Shown here: positions 57,248 through 64,000 of the stretch, piece after piece | How positions within the stretch are numbered: position 1 is the first letter of the stretch | How the letters are laid out: every line of letters starts with the position of its first letter | DNA from: Lysinibacillus xylanilyticus | GTDB lineage: Bacteria; Bacillota; Bacilli; Bacillales_A; Planococcaceae | Assembly: GCF_001183605.1 (NCBI RefSeq) | Contig: NZ_LFXJ01000008.1 | Location: 124,001 to 188,000 of the forward strand | DNA length: 64,000 nucleotides | Direction: 5' to 3' | Program-made: the position numbers and the translations under genes | The notes under the pieces: model-generated | Database searches by the model: none | What the model was told of the DNA's origin: nothing | Seen by the model: the letters and a program-made list of their open reading frames with translations, nothing else

Positions 57248-58135
57248 ATGAACATTGACCATATTGAAGCGTTTTTATATGTAGTGCATTATAAAAGTAT
57301 TCATAAGGCCGCAAATGCTTTGTTTTTATCTCAACCAACTGTGACGGCGCGTATTAAATCATTGGAGCGAGAGTTAAATGTAGAGCTATTTTATCGCGAT
57401 GGACGAAGTGTAATATTATCTGATAAAGGCAAGGACTTTGTACCGTTTGCAACACAGATTGTGCAAACCTTTCAACAAGGGAAGAAACAATTAGAAGAAA
57501 CACAGGAATCTGATGAGGTGTGCATTGGTACAAATGGAGTCACAGCGCAATATTTTTTAGCTTACGCTTTGCCCAAATGGAAGAAAGACTTTCCACATTT
57601 ACGTTTTCAGATTATCACAGGTTCAACATCAATAATTTTAGAGAAACTAGAAAGTCATCAAATCCATCTTGGTCTTATTCAATACGTGCATAGAGAAGGA
57701 ATTTGCAATGAGCTATTGCTAAGTAATGCTGTTAAACTTGTGATGCATCGCGAGCATTCCTTTATACAACAAAATCTAATGAAAGCAAAGGAACTGGCAA
57801 AACAGAAAATCGTGTTTTTTGAATGTGGGGCTTTTGATTGGAATTATGTGCATAAAATGTTTGAGGTAGAGGGTGTATCAGCAAATATTGAGGTGCGAAC
57901 GGATCATTTAGAAGTAGCGAAAGAATTTATTCGTACGAAAGAGTATATGAGCTTCTTACCACATCTCTGTGTAAAAAAGGAACTTGAAAGTGGGGAGTTT
58001 GTTGAGGTTGATGTTAAGCATTTACTTGATATGAATCAACACATTTTTTTAACGTATAAAAATAAAGAGACACTGGCGCCAGCCTTTTGGAACACAATAT
58101 TAGAAACTGCAATGCAATATGAAAGCATTCAATAA
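57248..58135 (+). CDS. LysR family regulator of the sulfur-salvage cluster (YtlI/CysL-like)
   Basis: Protein of 295 aa: N-terminal HTH (IHKAANALFLSQPTVTARIK and SLERELNVELFYRDG) and a two-lobed ligand-binding domain. By analogy with YtlI, the activator of the B. subtilis ytmI operon, it probably activates the genes that follow, responding to sulfur status. It is transcribed in the same direction as its likely targets, 202 bases upstream of them. GGAGGG precedes the ATG. Confidence 0.82.
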   Translation: MNIDHIEAFLYVVHYKSIHKAANALFLSQPTVTARIKSLERELNVELFYRDGRSVILSDKGKDFVPFATQIVQTFQQGKKQLEETQESDEVCIGTNGVTAQYFLAYALPKWKKDFPHLRFQIITGSTSIILEKLESHQIHLGLIQYVHREGICNELLLSNAVKLVMHREHSFIQQNLMKAKELAKQKIVFFECGAFDWNYVHKMFEVEGVSANIEVRTDHLEVAKEFIRTKEYMSFLPHLCVKKELESGEFVEVDVKHLLDMNQHIFLTYKNKETLAPAFWNTILETAMQYESIQ

Positions 58136-58285
58136 AATTCGAATTGATAAAATATTTTATAAGACAGTAAATTTTTTTCTATTATGTAGCCTATTGCAAA
58201 TGGAATAAATGAACTGTATTATCTTCCTCAATCCTATTTTATTTATGAGCAACCAACGATAAATAAAATATTTTTTTAACCATAA

Positions 58286-58308
58286 AACATACTTAACCAC
58301 TATGTTTA
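58286..58308. promoter_or_regulatory. Candidate LysR-type operator before the monooxygenase gene
   Basis: AAACATA (58286-58292) and TATGTTT (58302-58308) form an inverted repeat with a 9-base centre, containing the T-N11-A pattern of LysR sites. It is 30-50 bases upstream of the monooxygenase start. Confidence 0.5.
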
Positions 58309-58337
58309 GTAAAAATAAAGATTGAGGAGGAACAAAT

Positions 58338-59666
58338 ATGGTGAGACAGGACAAAATTCGATTCGGGGCTATTATTCATGGTGTAGGTGGTAATATTTCA
58401 GGCTGGCGTCATCCTAAGGTGGCTAGTAATCAAAGTGTAAACTTGCCGTTTTATATTCAGCAGGCACAAAAGGCAGAGCAGGGGAAATTTGATGTTGCTT
58501 TTATTGCAGATGGTTTGTTCATCAATGAAAAATCTATTCCGCATTTTTTAAATCGTTTCGAGCCAATAACAATTCTTTCGGCGTTAGCGGTAGCAACTAA
58601 AAACATCGGGTTAGTGGGTACTGTATCAACCTCCTATAGCGAACCATTTACAGTTGCACGCCAATTCGCCTCTTTGGATCATATTAGCGGAGGCCGTGCA
58701 GGGTGGAATGTTGTTACGACACCATTAGAAAGCACTGCCTTGAACTACAATAAAACAATTGAGCAGCATCCTAACCACGCAGAGCGCTATCAAATTGCTG
58801 AGGAATATTTGGAAGTGGCAAAGGGCTTGTGGGATTCATGGGAAGATGATGCTTTCATTGCAGATGTAGAACATGATGTATTTTTCGATCCTGATAAGCT
58901 GCACACATTAAATCATAAGGGCGACTATTTTTCAGTTAAAGGTCCGTTAAATATTGCACGTTCTAAGCAGGGGCAGCCTGTTATTTTCCAAGCGGGTTCT
59001 TCAGATGCAGGTATTCGGTTGGCGGCAAAGGATGCGGATGCAATTTTTACACATGGTGCGTCGTTAGAAGAATCACAGAAATTTTATAAAAGGGTAAAGA
59101 CTGAGGTTGCAGCATTTGGACGCAATCCAGAGGAAGTTAAAATTTTTCCAGGAATCTCTCCGATTATTGGCGATACGCTTGAGGAAGCGGAAGCAAAGTA
59201 TCAGGAGATCGTTGAGCTTGTTTCGATAGAGCGTGCACTTGCTTATCTTGGTCGATATTTTGATCATCATGATTTTACACAATATGATGTAGATGCATTG
59301 TTCCCAGAGCTTGGTGATATTGGAGCGAACAGCTTTAGAAGTACAACTGATTATATTAAAAAATATGCCAAACAAGAAGGGCTAACATTGCGACAAGTTG
59401 CTTTACGTGAAGCAACCCCAAAAACAGCATTCTTTGGTACAGCAGAGCATGTTGCTGATCTCGTGCAGGAATGGTTTGAGCAAGAGGCGGCTGATGGCTT
59501 TATTATAGGCGTTACTGTACCTGGAGCACTTGAGGATTTTGTAGATAAGGTTGTGCCGATTTTACAAGCAAGAGGGCTATACCGTGAAGAATATGAGGCA
59601 GACACATTACGTGGTAACTTAGGCTTACCATTTAAAGAAAGCCGTTACGTCAAACAGTCTGTCTAA
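58338..59666 (+). CDS. ytnJ: FMN-dependent monooxygenase, NtaA/SnaA/DszA family (YtnJ/CmoJ-like)
   Basis: Flavin monooxygenase of 442 aa with the luciferase-like TIM barrel. Family segments include [50 protein letters not shown] and [16 protein letters not shown]. In B. subtilis YtnJ (CmoJ) and YxeK act in breakdown of S-alkylated cysteines, releasing cysteine. Neighbours (YtmO, glutaredoxin-like YtnI, TcyL/M) point to the Ytn/Ytm version rather than Yxe. GAGGAGG precedes the ATG. First gene of the cluster. Confidence 0.83.
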   Translation: MVRQDKIRFGAIIHGVGGNISGWRHPKVASNQSVNLPFYIQQAQKAEQGKFDVAFIADGLFINEKSIPHFLNRFEPITILSALAVATKNIGLVGTVSTSYSEPFTVARQFASLDHISGGRAGWNVVTTPLESTALNYNKTIEQHPNHAERYQIAEEYLEVAKGLWDSWEDDAFIADVEHDVFFDPDKLHTLNHKGDYFSVKGPLNIARSKQGQPVIFQAGSSDAGIRLAAKDADAIFTHGASLEESQKFYKRVKTEVAAFGRNPEEVKIFPGISPIIGDTLEEAEAKYQEIVELVSIERALAYLGRYFDHHDFTQYDVDALFPELGDIGANSFRSTTDYIKKYAKQEGLTLRQVALREATPKTAFFGTAEHVADLVQEWFEQEAADGFIIGVTVPGALEDFVDKVVPILQARGLYREEYEADTLRGNLGLPFKESRYVKQSV

Positions 59667-59712
59667 AAACCAAGTAAATGTATATGAATAAATATAATTA
59701 AGGAGGCAAAAT

Positions 59713-60720
59713 ATGAGCTATTCATTAGGCATATTAGATCAAAGCCCTATTATTGAGGATGCTACAAACGAGCAGACCTTACAAAAAACAGTGGCTCTAG
59801 CACAAAAAGCAGAGCAATTGGGCTACTCACGTTTTTGGGTGTCAGAGCACCACAATACAGATACATTAGCGGGGTCATCTCCAGAGGTATTAGTATCTTA
59901 TCTCCTTGCTAAAACAAAGTCTATTAATATTGGGTCGGGTGGAGTGATGCTACAGCACTATAGCCCATACAAAGTAGCAGAAAATTTTCATGTTCTCGCA
60001 TCGTTGGAGCCAGGGCGAGTTGATTTAGGCATAGGGAAAGCACCGGGCGGTTTACCTCTCTCTACGAAGGCCTTACAATATGGCACGCTCAATAAAGGCG
60101 AAGATTTTGAGGAAAGATTAACATTTTTACAGCAATTAATTGAGCAAACAGTACCAGCAGAGCACGAGTTATTTGGGGTACAGGCAACACCGATTCCAAA
60201 GGTAAAGCCAGCATTATTTTTACTTGGGGCTAGTCCACAAAGTGCCGCTCTTGCAGGCACACTAGGCATTGCGTTTGTCTTTGCGCGATTTATAAATAGT
60301 GATAATGATGTATTAGCTCAGGCAGCTACAGCTTATCGCAAGCATCATCCAAACGGTCATTTTGCCGTTTCCATCGCAGCCATTGCAGCCCCTACCAAAG
60401 AGGAGGCGAAAGAGCTTATTGGTGATCAAAAAATTACGAAGGTACATTTAGCGAGTGGCAAAAGCCTAACTTTACAATCGGTAGAGCTAGCAGAGAAATT
60501 TGGTCAGGAATCTGGAGAGTCATTTACGGTGAAGCAATATGATGCAGATATTTTATATGGTACCCCGGATGATATTAAAACGATATTAGATGACTATCAT
60601 GTGCGCTATCAAATTGATGAGTTTATCTTGCATACACCTGTGTTGAAGGAATTTGAGCGGGAGCGGTCATTTGAGCTATTAAGTCCAGTCTATTTACAGC
60701 AAAAGGAAGCGGTAAGCTAA
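59713..60720 (+). CDS. ytmO: Luciferase-like flavin oxidoreductase (YtmO-like)
   Basis: Protein of 335 aa of the MsnO8-type luciferase-like monooxygenase group: SLGILDQSPIIE at the start, FWVSEHHNTDTLAGSSPEVL, SGGVMLQHYSPYKVAENFH and DLGIGKAPGG. In B. subtilis YtmO (CmoO) is part of the ytmI operon for alkylated cysteine use. It needs reduced FMN from a separate reductase, which is not in this cluster. AGGAGG precedes the ATG, 46 bases after ytnJ. Confidence 0.83.
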   Translation: MSYSLGILDQSPIIEDATNEQTLQKTVALAQKAEQLGYSRFWVSEHHNTDTLAGSSPEVLVSYLLAKTKSINIGSGGVMLQHYSPYKVAENFHVLASLEPGRVDLGIGKAPGGLPLSTKALQYGTLNKGEDFEERLTFLQQLIEQTVPAEHELFGVQATPIPKVKPALFLLGASPQSAALAGTLGIAFVFARFINSDNDVLAQAATAYRKHHPNGHFAVSIAAIAAPTKEEAKELIGDQKITKVHLASGKSLTLQSVELAEKFGQESGESFTVKQYDADILYGTPDDIKTILDDYHVRYQIDEFILHTPVLKEFERERSFELLSPVYLQQKEAVS

Positions 60721-60733
60721 GGAGGAAATGAAC

Positions 60734-61006
60734 ATGGCAAAAAATATAGATGTAATTGTTTGGTCAAAGCAAGGCTGTAGTTATTGTGATGAAGTGAAAA
60801 CATATTTACAACAACAAAGCATTTCTTACAAAACAGTAGATGTAACACATAATGACGCATTCCGTGACATCCTTGAAACAAAGTATGGTGTCCGTTATGT
60901 TCCGGTTGTCGAAATTGGATCAAATGGTGTCTTTAAAGCAGTAACAGAGATTGGGCTGGAGTATTTAAAAGCAGCACTTGCTGCCGATATACCGTCGCAT
61001 GCATAA
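60734..61006 (+). CDS. ytnI: Glutaredoxin-like protein (YtnI-like)
   Basis: Thioredoxin-fold protein of 90 aa with a CSYC active site (residues 15-18) in VWSKQGCSYCDEVK and the cis-Pro segment VRYVPVVEIG. YtnI (CmoI) is in the same operon in B. subtilis. ATG 60734 is preferred over ATG 60728 because GGAGG lies 8 bases ahead of it rather than 2. Confidence 0.82.
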   Translation: MAKNIDVIVWSKQGCSYCDEVKTYLQQQSISYKTVDVTHNDAFRDILETKYGVRYVPVVEIGSNGVFKAVTEIGLEYLKAALAADIPSHA

Positions 61007-61021
61007 GAAGAGAGGGATTCT

Positions 61022-61846
61022 ATGAAAAAATTATCATTTTATTTACTACTGTTGCTAGCTTTACTTTTAACAGCATGTACAAGTTCTGAAAAGTCCGAAG
61101 GGGATACTAGTGAAAATAATGCAGCACAAGGTGGAAAGGAAGTTCAAAAAATTATTGTTGGTACCGGCACTCAATTTCCAAATATCTGCTTCATTGATGA
61201 CAAGGGGAATTTAACAGGTTATGATGTGGAGCTTGTTCGCGCTATTGATGAGAAGCTACCAGAATATGAGTTTGAATTTAAAACGATGGAATTTTCTAAT
61301 TTATTACTAAGTCTAGAGACAAGGAAGATTGACTTTGTTGCCCATCAAATGGAAGTCAATAGTGAACGAGAGGAAAAATTCCTATTTAATAAAGAGCCTT
61401 ATAATGTATTCCCATTAAAAGTAACAGTCAATGCAAAAAATAATTCTATTCAATCCATTGATGATTTGAAGGGGAAAAACGTTAGTGTTTCACCAACTAG
61501 TAACTCTGCTGTTTTTATAGAGAAATACAATAAGGAACATAATTTAGGTGCTAATATTGTCTATTCGTCCGGCTCGGTTGATGTTCACAATCAACTAGCG
61601 ACTGGTCGAATCGATGCAATCATTACAACACCATTTGCAGTAAAGTACTATAACGAAAGCAATGAAGCACAGGAAAAGGTAGTAGGAGATGCTTTATTAA
61701 ATTCAAAAGTTTACTTCTTATTAAATAAAGACGAGGTTGTCCTACAGGAGCGCCTTGATGATGCTATTCGAGAATTAAAGGCAGAAGGCGTCATTAGTAA
61801 GTTAAGTAAGAAATGGCTAGGTGACGATTATTCGGTAGACTTCTAA
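61022..61846 (+). CDS. Amino-acid ABC transporter substrate-binding lipoprotein (TcyJ/TcyK-like)
   Basis: Extracellular lipoprotein of 274 aa. Signal peptide residues 1-18 with a lipobox LLTAC and lipidated Cys19, then a linker and a family 3 solute-binding domain (YDVELVRAIDEKLPEYEFEF, DFVAHQMEVNSEREEKFLFN). It likely captures cystine or S-alkylated cysteine derivatives. B. subtilis has two such genes (tcyJ, tcyK) here; only one is present. AGAGAGGG precedes the ATG. Confidence 0.85.
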   Translation: MKKLSFYLLLLLALLLTACTSSEKSEGDTSENNAAQGGKEVQKIIVGTGTQFPNICFIDDKGNLTGYDVELVRAIDEKLPEYEFEFKTMEFSNLLLSLETRKIDFVAHQMEVNSEREEKFLFNKEPYNVFPLKVTVNAKNNSIQSIDDLKGKNVSVSPTSNSAVFIEKYNKEHNLGANIVYSSGSVDVHNQLATGRIDAIITTPFAVKYYNESNEAQEKVVGDALLNSKVYFLLNKDEVVLQERLDDAIRELKAEGVISKLSKKWLGDDYSVDF

Positions 61847-61872
61847 ACGAAATAGGAGAGGGAGAAGGAAGT

Positions 61873-62577
61873 ATGGCTAATGACCTTGACTTCACACTAA
61901 TTGCAAAAGTACTTCCAATATTGCTTCAGTATTTACCAGTAACACTTGAAATTTTAGTATTTGCTACTTTTTTTGGCATGCTGCTTGGTATAGTGATTGC
62001 TATACCAAAGCTGCTACACATACCAGTTCTGAAGCAAATTATTACGATTTATATTTCGTTTATTCGAGGTACGCCGATTTTAGTACAATTGTTTTTAGTG
62101 TTTTATGGTATACCAGCGTTATTAAAGCTTGTGAATATTGATGTAACAAGAATGGATGCTATGTATTTTGTGATTATTACTTATACGTTGAGCAATGCTG
62201 CATCGTTTGCTGAGATTTTTAGAGCAGCTATTTTAACAGTTGATCGTGGACAAATGGAGGCAGCTTATTCAGTTGGATTAAGTGGAATACAGGCCTTTTT
62301 ACGTATTGTGCTCCCTCAGGCGATTCGTGTTGCCTTTCCCAATATGACAAATACGATGATTAGTTCATTAAAGGATACTTCTTTAGCATTTTCAATTGGT
62401 GTCATGGATATGGTGGGTCGTGGAGAAACACTTATTGCTTCAACGACTAGGGCGCTGGAAATATATTTGGCGCTGTCCATCGTTTATTATGTCATTGTTA
62501 TGCTGTTAGAAAAGGTATTAAAGCGAAATGAACGGTATCTTAATCGATATATGCCGAAGGAAGCGGCATCTAGCTAG
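61873..62577 (+). CDS. tcyL: Amino-acid ABC transporter permease (TcyL-like)
   Basis: Permease of 234 aa with about five membrane segments, SFIRGTPILVQLFLVFYGIP near the start of the family domain, and the EAA loop MEAAYSVGLSGIQAFLRIVL PQ for ATPase contact. It pairs with the next gene. GGGAGAAGG precedes the ATG. Confidence 0.85.
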   Translation: MANDLDFTLIAKVLPILLQYLPVTLEILVFATFFGMLLGIVIAIPKLLHIPVLKQIITIYISFIRGTPILVQLFLVFYGIPALLKLVNIDVTRMDAMYFVIITYTLSNAASFAEIFRAAILTVDRGQMEAAYSVGLSGIQAFLRIVLPQAIRVAFPNMTNTMISSLKDTSLAFSIGVMDMVGRGETLIASTTRALEIYLALSIVYYVIVMLLEKVLKRNERYLNRYMPKEAASS

Positions 62578-62588
62578 GGGGAAATACT

Positions 62589-63296
62589 ATGACAATAGAT
62601 TACGCTTTTATTTTTGAAGCTTTAATAGAAATTAGTAAAGTATTGCCGTTAACTTTGTTCATGACAGTTACGCCTGTCTTATTGGGCATTGTAATCGGTA
62701 TAATAGTTGCTTTTGTTCGGATACAACAAACAAAAATTCTCGCACCATTGTTGAATTTTTACGTATCTTTTTTTAGAGGCACACCAATCATTATGCACAT
62801 TATGCTTGTTTATTTTGGAATACCAATTGTGGTTGATGTCATTGCGAAAGCTCTAAAGATAGAGTATCAATCAAGCTCTATCCCTATTTTATTTTTTGTT
62901 ATTTTGGCTTTGACGCTAAGTGCAGGAGCATACGCCTCTGAAATAATTCGGTCCGGTATTTTAAGTGTACCTAAGGGACAGCTAGAGGCAGCTTATGCAG
63001 TCGGTTTAACATTTTCACAGGCGATGCGACGTTATATATTACCCCAAGCATTTAGTAAATCTATACCTAACTTCACAAATGTTATTATTGGGTTCTTACA
63101 TGCTACGTCACTAGCTTTTTTCCTTTCAGTTAAGGAGTTAACAGGAGTTGCAAATATCGTTGCTTCTATTAATTTAAAGTTTCTGGAGGCATTTATCGCT
63201 GTCGGGTTAATTTATTGGAGTGTTTCAGCTATTGTCGAATGGCTGGCACATCGTATTGAAAAAAGAGTAACTGCCTACAGTAGGGGCGGCATTTAG
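62589..63296 (+). CDS. tcyM: Amino-acid ABC transporter permease (TcyM-like)
   Basis: Second permease of 235 aa, about five membrane segments, SFFRGTPIIMHIMLVYFGIP and an EAA loop QLEAAYAVGLTFSQAMRRYI. With TcyL it forms the membrane channel. The cognate ATPase (TcyN) is not found between here and the window edge, and the next gene ends the operon, so the ATPase must be elsewhere or shared. Confidence 0.85.
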   Translation: MTIDYAFIFEALIEISKVLPLTLFMTVTPVLLGIVIGIIVAFVRIQQTKILAPLLNFYVSFFRGTPIIMHIMLVYFGIPIVVDVIAKALKIEYQSSSIPILFFVILALTLSAGAYASEIIRSGILSVPKGQLEAAYAVGLTFSQAMRRYILPQAFSKSIPNFTNVIIGFLHATSLAFFLSVKELTGVANIVASINLKFLEAFIAVGLIYWSVSAIVEWLAHRIEKRVTAYSRGGI

Positions 63297-63311
63297 AAAG
63301 GGGATCAAACG

Positions 63312-63824
63312 ATGACAGTAGCTGAAATAGTGATTGAACATTTGAAAGAGGAAGACTATGCAAGTTATTTAGAGGTTCTAGTAGAAAGTTATGCACAGTA
63401 TGAAAAAGAATATGAAAATCCAGAGGACTGGGCTTCATACTTAAGTGATATTCGGGCATCTGTTGGTAATCCTAATGCAGAGACAATTTTAGTGGCAAAG
63501 CGTGGCGATGAGATTTTAGGGGGACTGCAATTATTTACAGATTCTGAAAAAGCATATGGTTTACCAGAGCTTAACATACAATCTACCATTGTGCGCTTAC
63601 TTGGCGTGCATCCTAAGGGAAGAGGGCTAGGTGTTGCTAAAAAATTATTGCATGAAAGCTTTGCCTTTGCTCGTAATCGTCAGGATCGAGCATTATATTT
63701 GCACTCAGGTGATATAATGCAGGCTGCTATTAACCTTTACTTATCACTAGGCTTCGTACGAGATGAATCAAAGGAATTTTATAAAGGACAGAAGCTAGTA
63801 AAAAGCTTCCGCTATGAACTGTAA
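63312..63824 (+). CDS. GNAT acetyltransferase of the sulfur cluster (YtmI/SnaA-like)
   Basis: Protein of 170 aa with the Gcn5 fold: acetyl-CoA loop VHPKGRGLGVAKKLLHES (R-x2-G-x-G/A pattern) and the later YLSLGFVRDES. By position it corresponds to SnaA (YtmI), which N-acetylates S-(2-succino)cysteine and related compounds before oxidation. The assignment rests mainly on context. It is the last gene of the operon. Confidence 0.75.
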   Translation: MTVAEIVIEHLKEEDYASYLEVLVESYAQYEKEYENPEDWASYLSDIRASVGNPNAETILVAKRGDEILGGLQLFTDSEKAYGLPELNIQSTIVRLLGVHPKGRGLGVAKKLLHESFAFARNRQDRALYLHSGDIMQAAINLYLSLGFVRDESKEFYKGQKLVKSFRYEL

Positions 63825-63830
63825 AAAATG

Positions 63831-63860
63831 AACCCGTTGATTTTGACATCAACGGGTTTT
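63831..63860. terminator. Bidirectional terminator
   Basis: AACCCGTTGAT (63831-63841) pairs with ATCAACGGGTT (63848-63858), with A-rich sequence on the left and T on the right. It serves the sulfur operon and the minus-strand gene beyond it. Confidence 0.9.
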
Positions 63861-63882
63861 ATATGTTTGAGAGAATAATGAA

Positions 63883-64000
63883 TTACATGTTGAAAATTTT
63901 CCCTGGATTCATAATATTATGTGGATCAAGTGCTGCCTTTATGCTCTTCATCACTGATAGAGATGTACCGTGCTCTGTGGACTGATATTTCATTTTTCCA
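63883..64000 (-). CDS. FAD-linked oxidase C-terminus (GlcD/D-lactate dehydrogenase type), partial
   Basis: Only the last 38 residues are in the window: KMKYQSTEHGTSLSVMKSIK then AALDPHNIMNPGKIFNM. The ending EHG...MxxIKxALDPxxIMNPGKIF is the signature of the GlcD/FAD-linked oxidase C-terminal domain. The stop is at 63883-63885. The substrate (glycolate, D-lactate or other) cannot be told from this fragment. Confidence 0.8.
   Translation of the reverse strand, partial: GKMKYQSTEHGTSLSVMKSIKAALDPHNIMNPGKIFNM

Overview
The window looks like chromosome from a low-GC, Gram-positive, endospore-forming bacterium of the Bacillaceae/Planococcaceae, most likely Lysinibacillus. This is inferred from codon bias, AGGAGG-type ribosome binding sites, a thrS T-box, an L20 leader with an AUU start on infC, and gene order. 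The block ytxK - ald - ytkL - ytoI - ytpI - nrnA - dnaE - accDA - pfkA - pyk - fxsA - ytvI - citZ - icd - mdh - phoPR - polA - mutM - coaE - gapB - nrdR - dnaB - dnaI - thrS - infC - rpmI - rplT - ysdA - ysdB - ysdC is essentially the Bacillus subtilis order. No rRNA, tRNA, complete insertion sequence, prophage or CRISPR array was seen.

Layout. 1-4.8 kb: the 3' part of an acyl-CoA synthetase gene, sppA, an RDD membrane protein, tpx and ytxK. 5-11.8 kb: a universal stress protein, alanine dehydrogenase, an M24 peptidase, ytkL and ytoI. 11.9-16.4 kb: ytpI, nrnA and dnaE. 16.6-22.8 kb: a 36-bp tandem array, then a GntR-family regulator with accDA, then pfkA-pyk. 23-28.5 kb: fxsA, ytvI and three TCA-cycle genes (citZ, icd, mdh). 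28.5-30.6 kb: an accessory insert (an unknown gene and an APH-fold kinase) and a MaoC-like protein. 30.7-37.8 kb: phoPR, an LrgA/LrgB pair, hflK-hflC and a small membrane protein. 38-49.5 kb: DNA replication and repair (polA, mutM, dnaB, dnaI), coaE, gapB, nrdR and T-box-controlled thrS. 50-54 kb: infC-rpmI-rplT and the ysd group. 54.2-57.2 kb: a MarR-controlled beta-lactamase-fold protein and argF. 57.2-63.8 kb: a LysR regulator followed by a probable S-alkylcysteine (sulfur) salvage and uptake cluster resembling the B. subtilis ytmI operon, with no ABC ATPase gene visible. The right edge holds the C-terminus of an FAD-linked oxidase.

The most unusual content lies between genes. At least three dispersed repeat families and a 21-bp periodic array occupy the spaces after operons. 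Family 1 (about 60-380 bp) has near-palindromic ends and internal units built on a 36-bp word, which is expanded to 18 copies between dnaE and the regulator gene upstream of accD. Family 2 (about 100-260 bp) has a different hairpin at its left end in each copy and constant right-hand hairpins. Four family-1 copies and one family-2 copy carry the same two-stem module: paired bases differ in a compensating way while the unpaired linkers are constant, suggesting selection on a folded RNA or single-stranded DNA form. At three loci family-1 elements lie between two near-identical copies of the same terminator hairpin, which suggests insertion into terminators with duplication. Other points of note are a probable AUC start on dnaI, family-2 repeats on both sides of the thrS T-box, and candidate ArgR, MarR, LysR and gapB operators.
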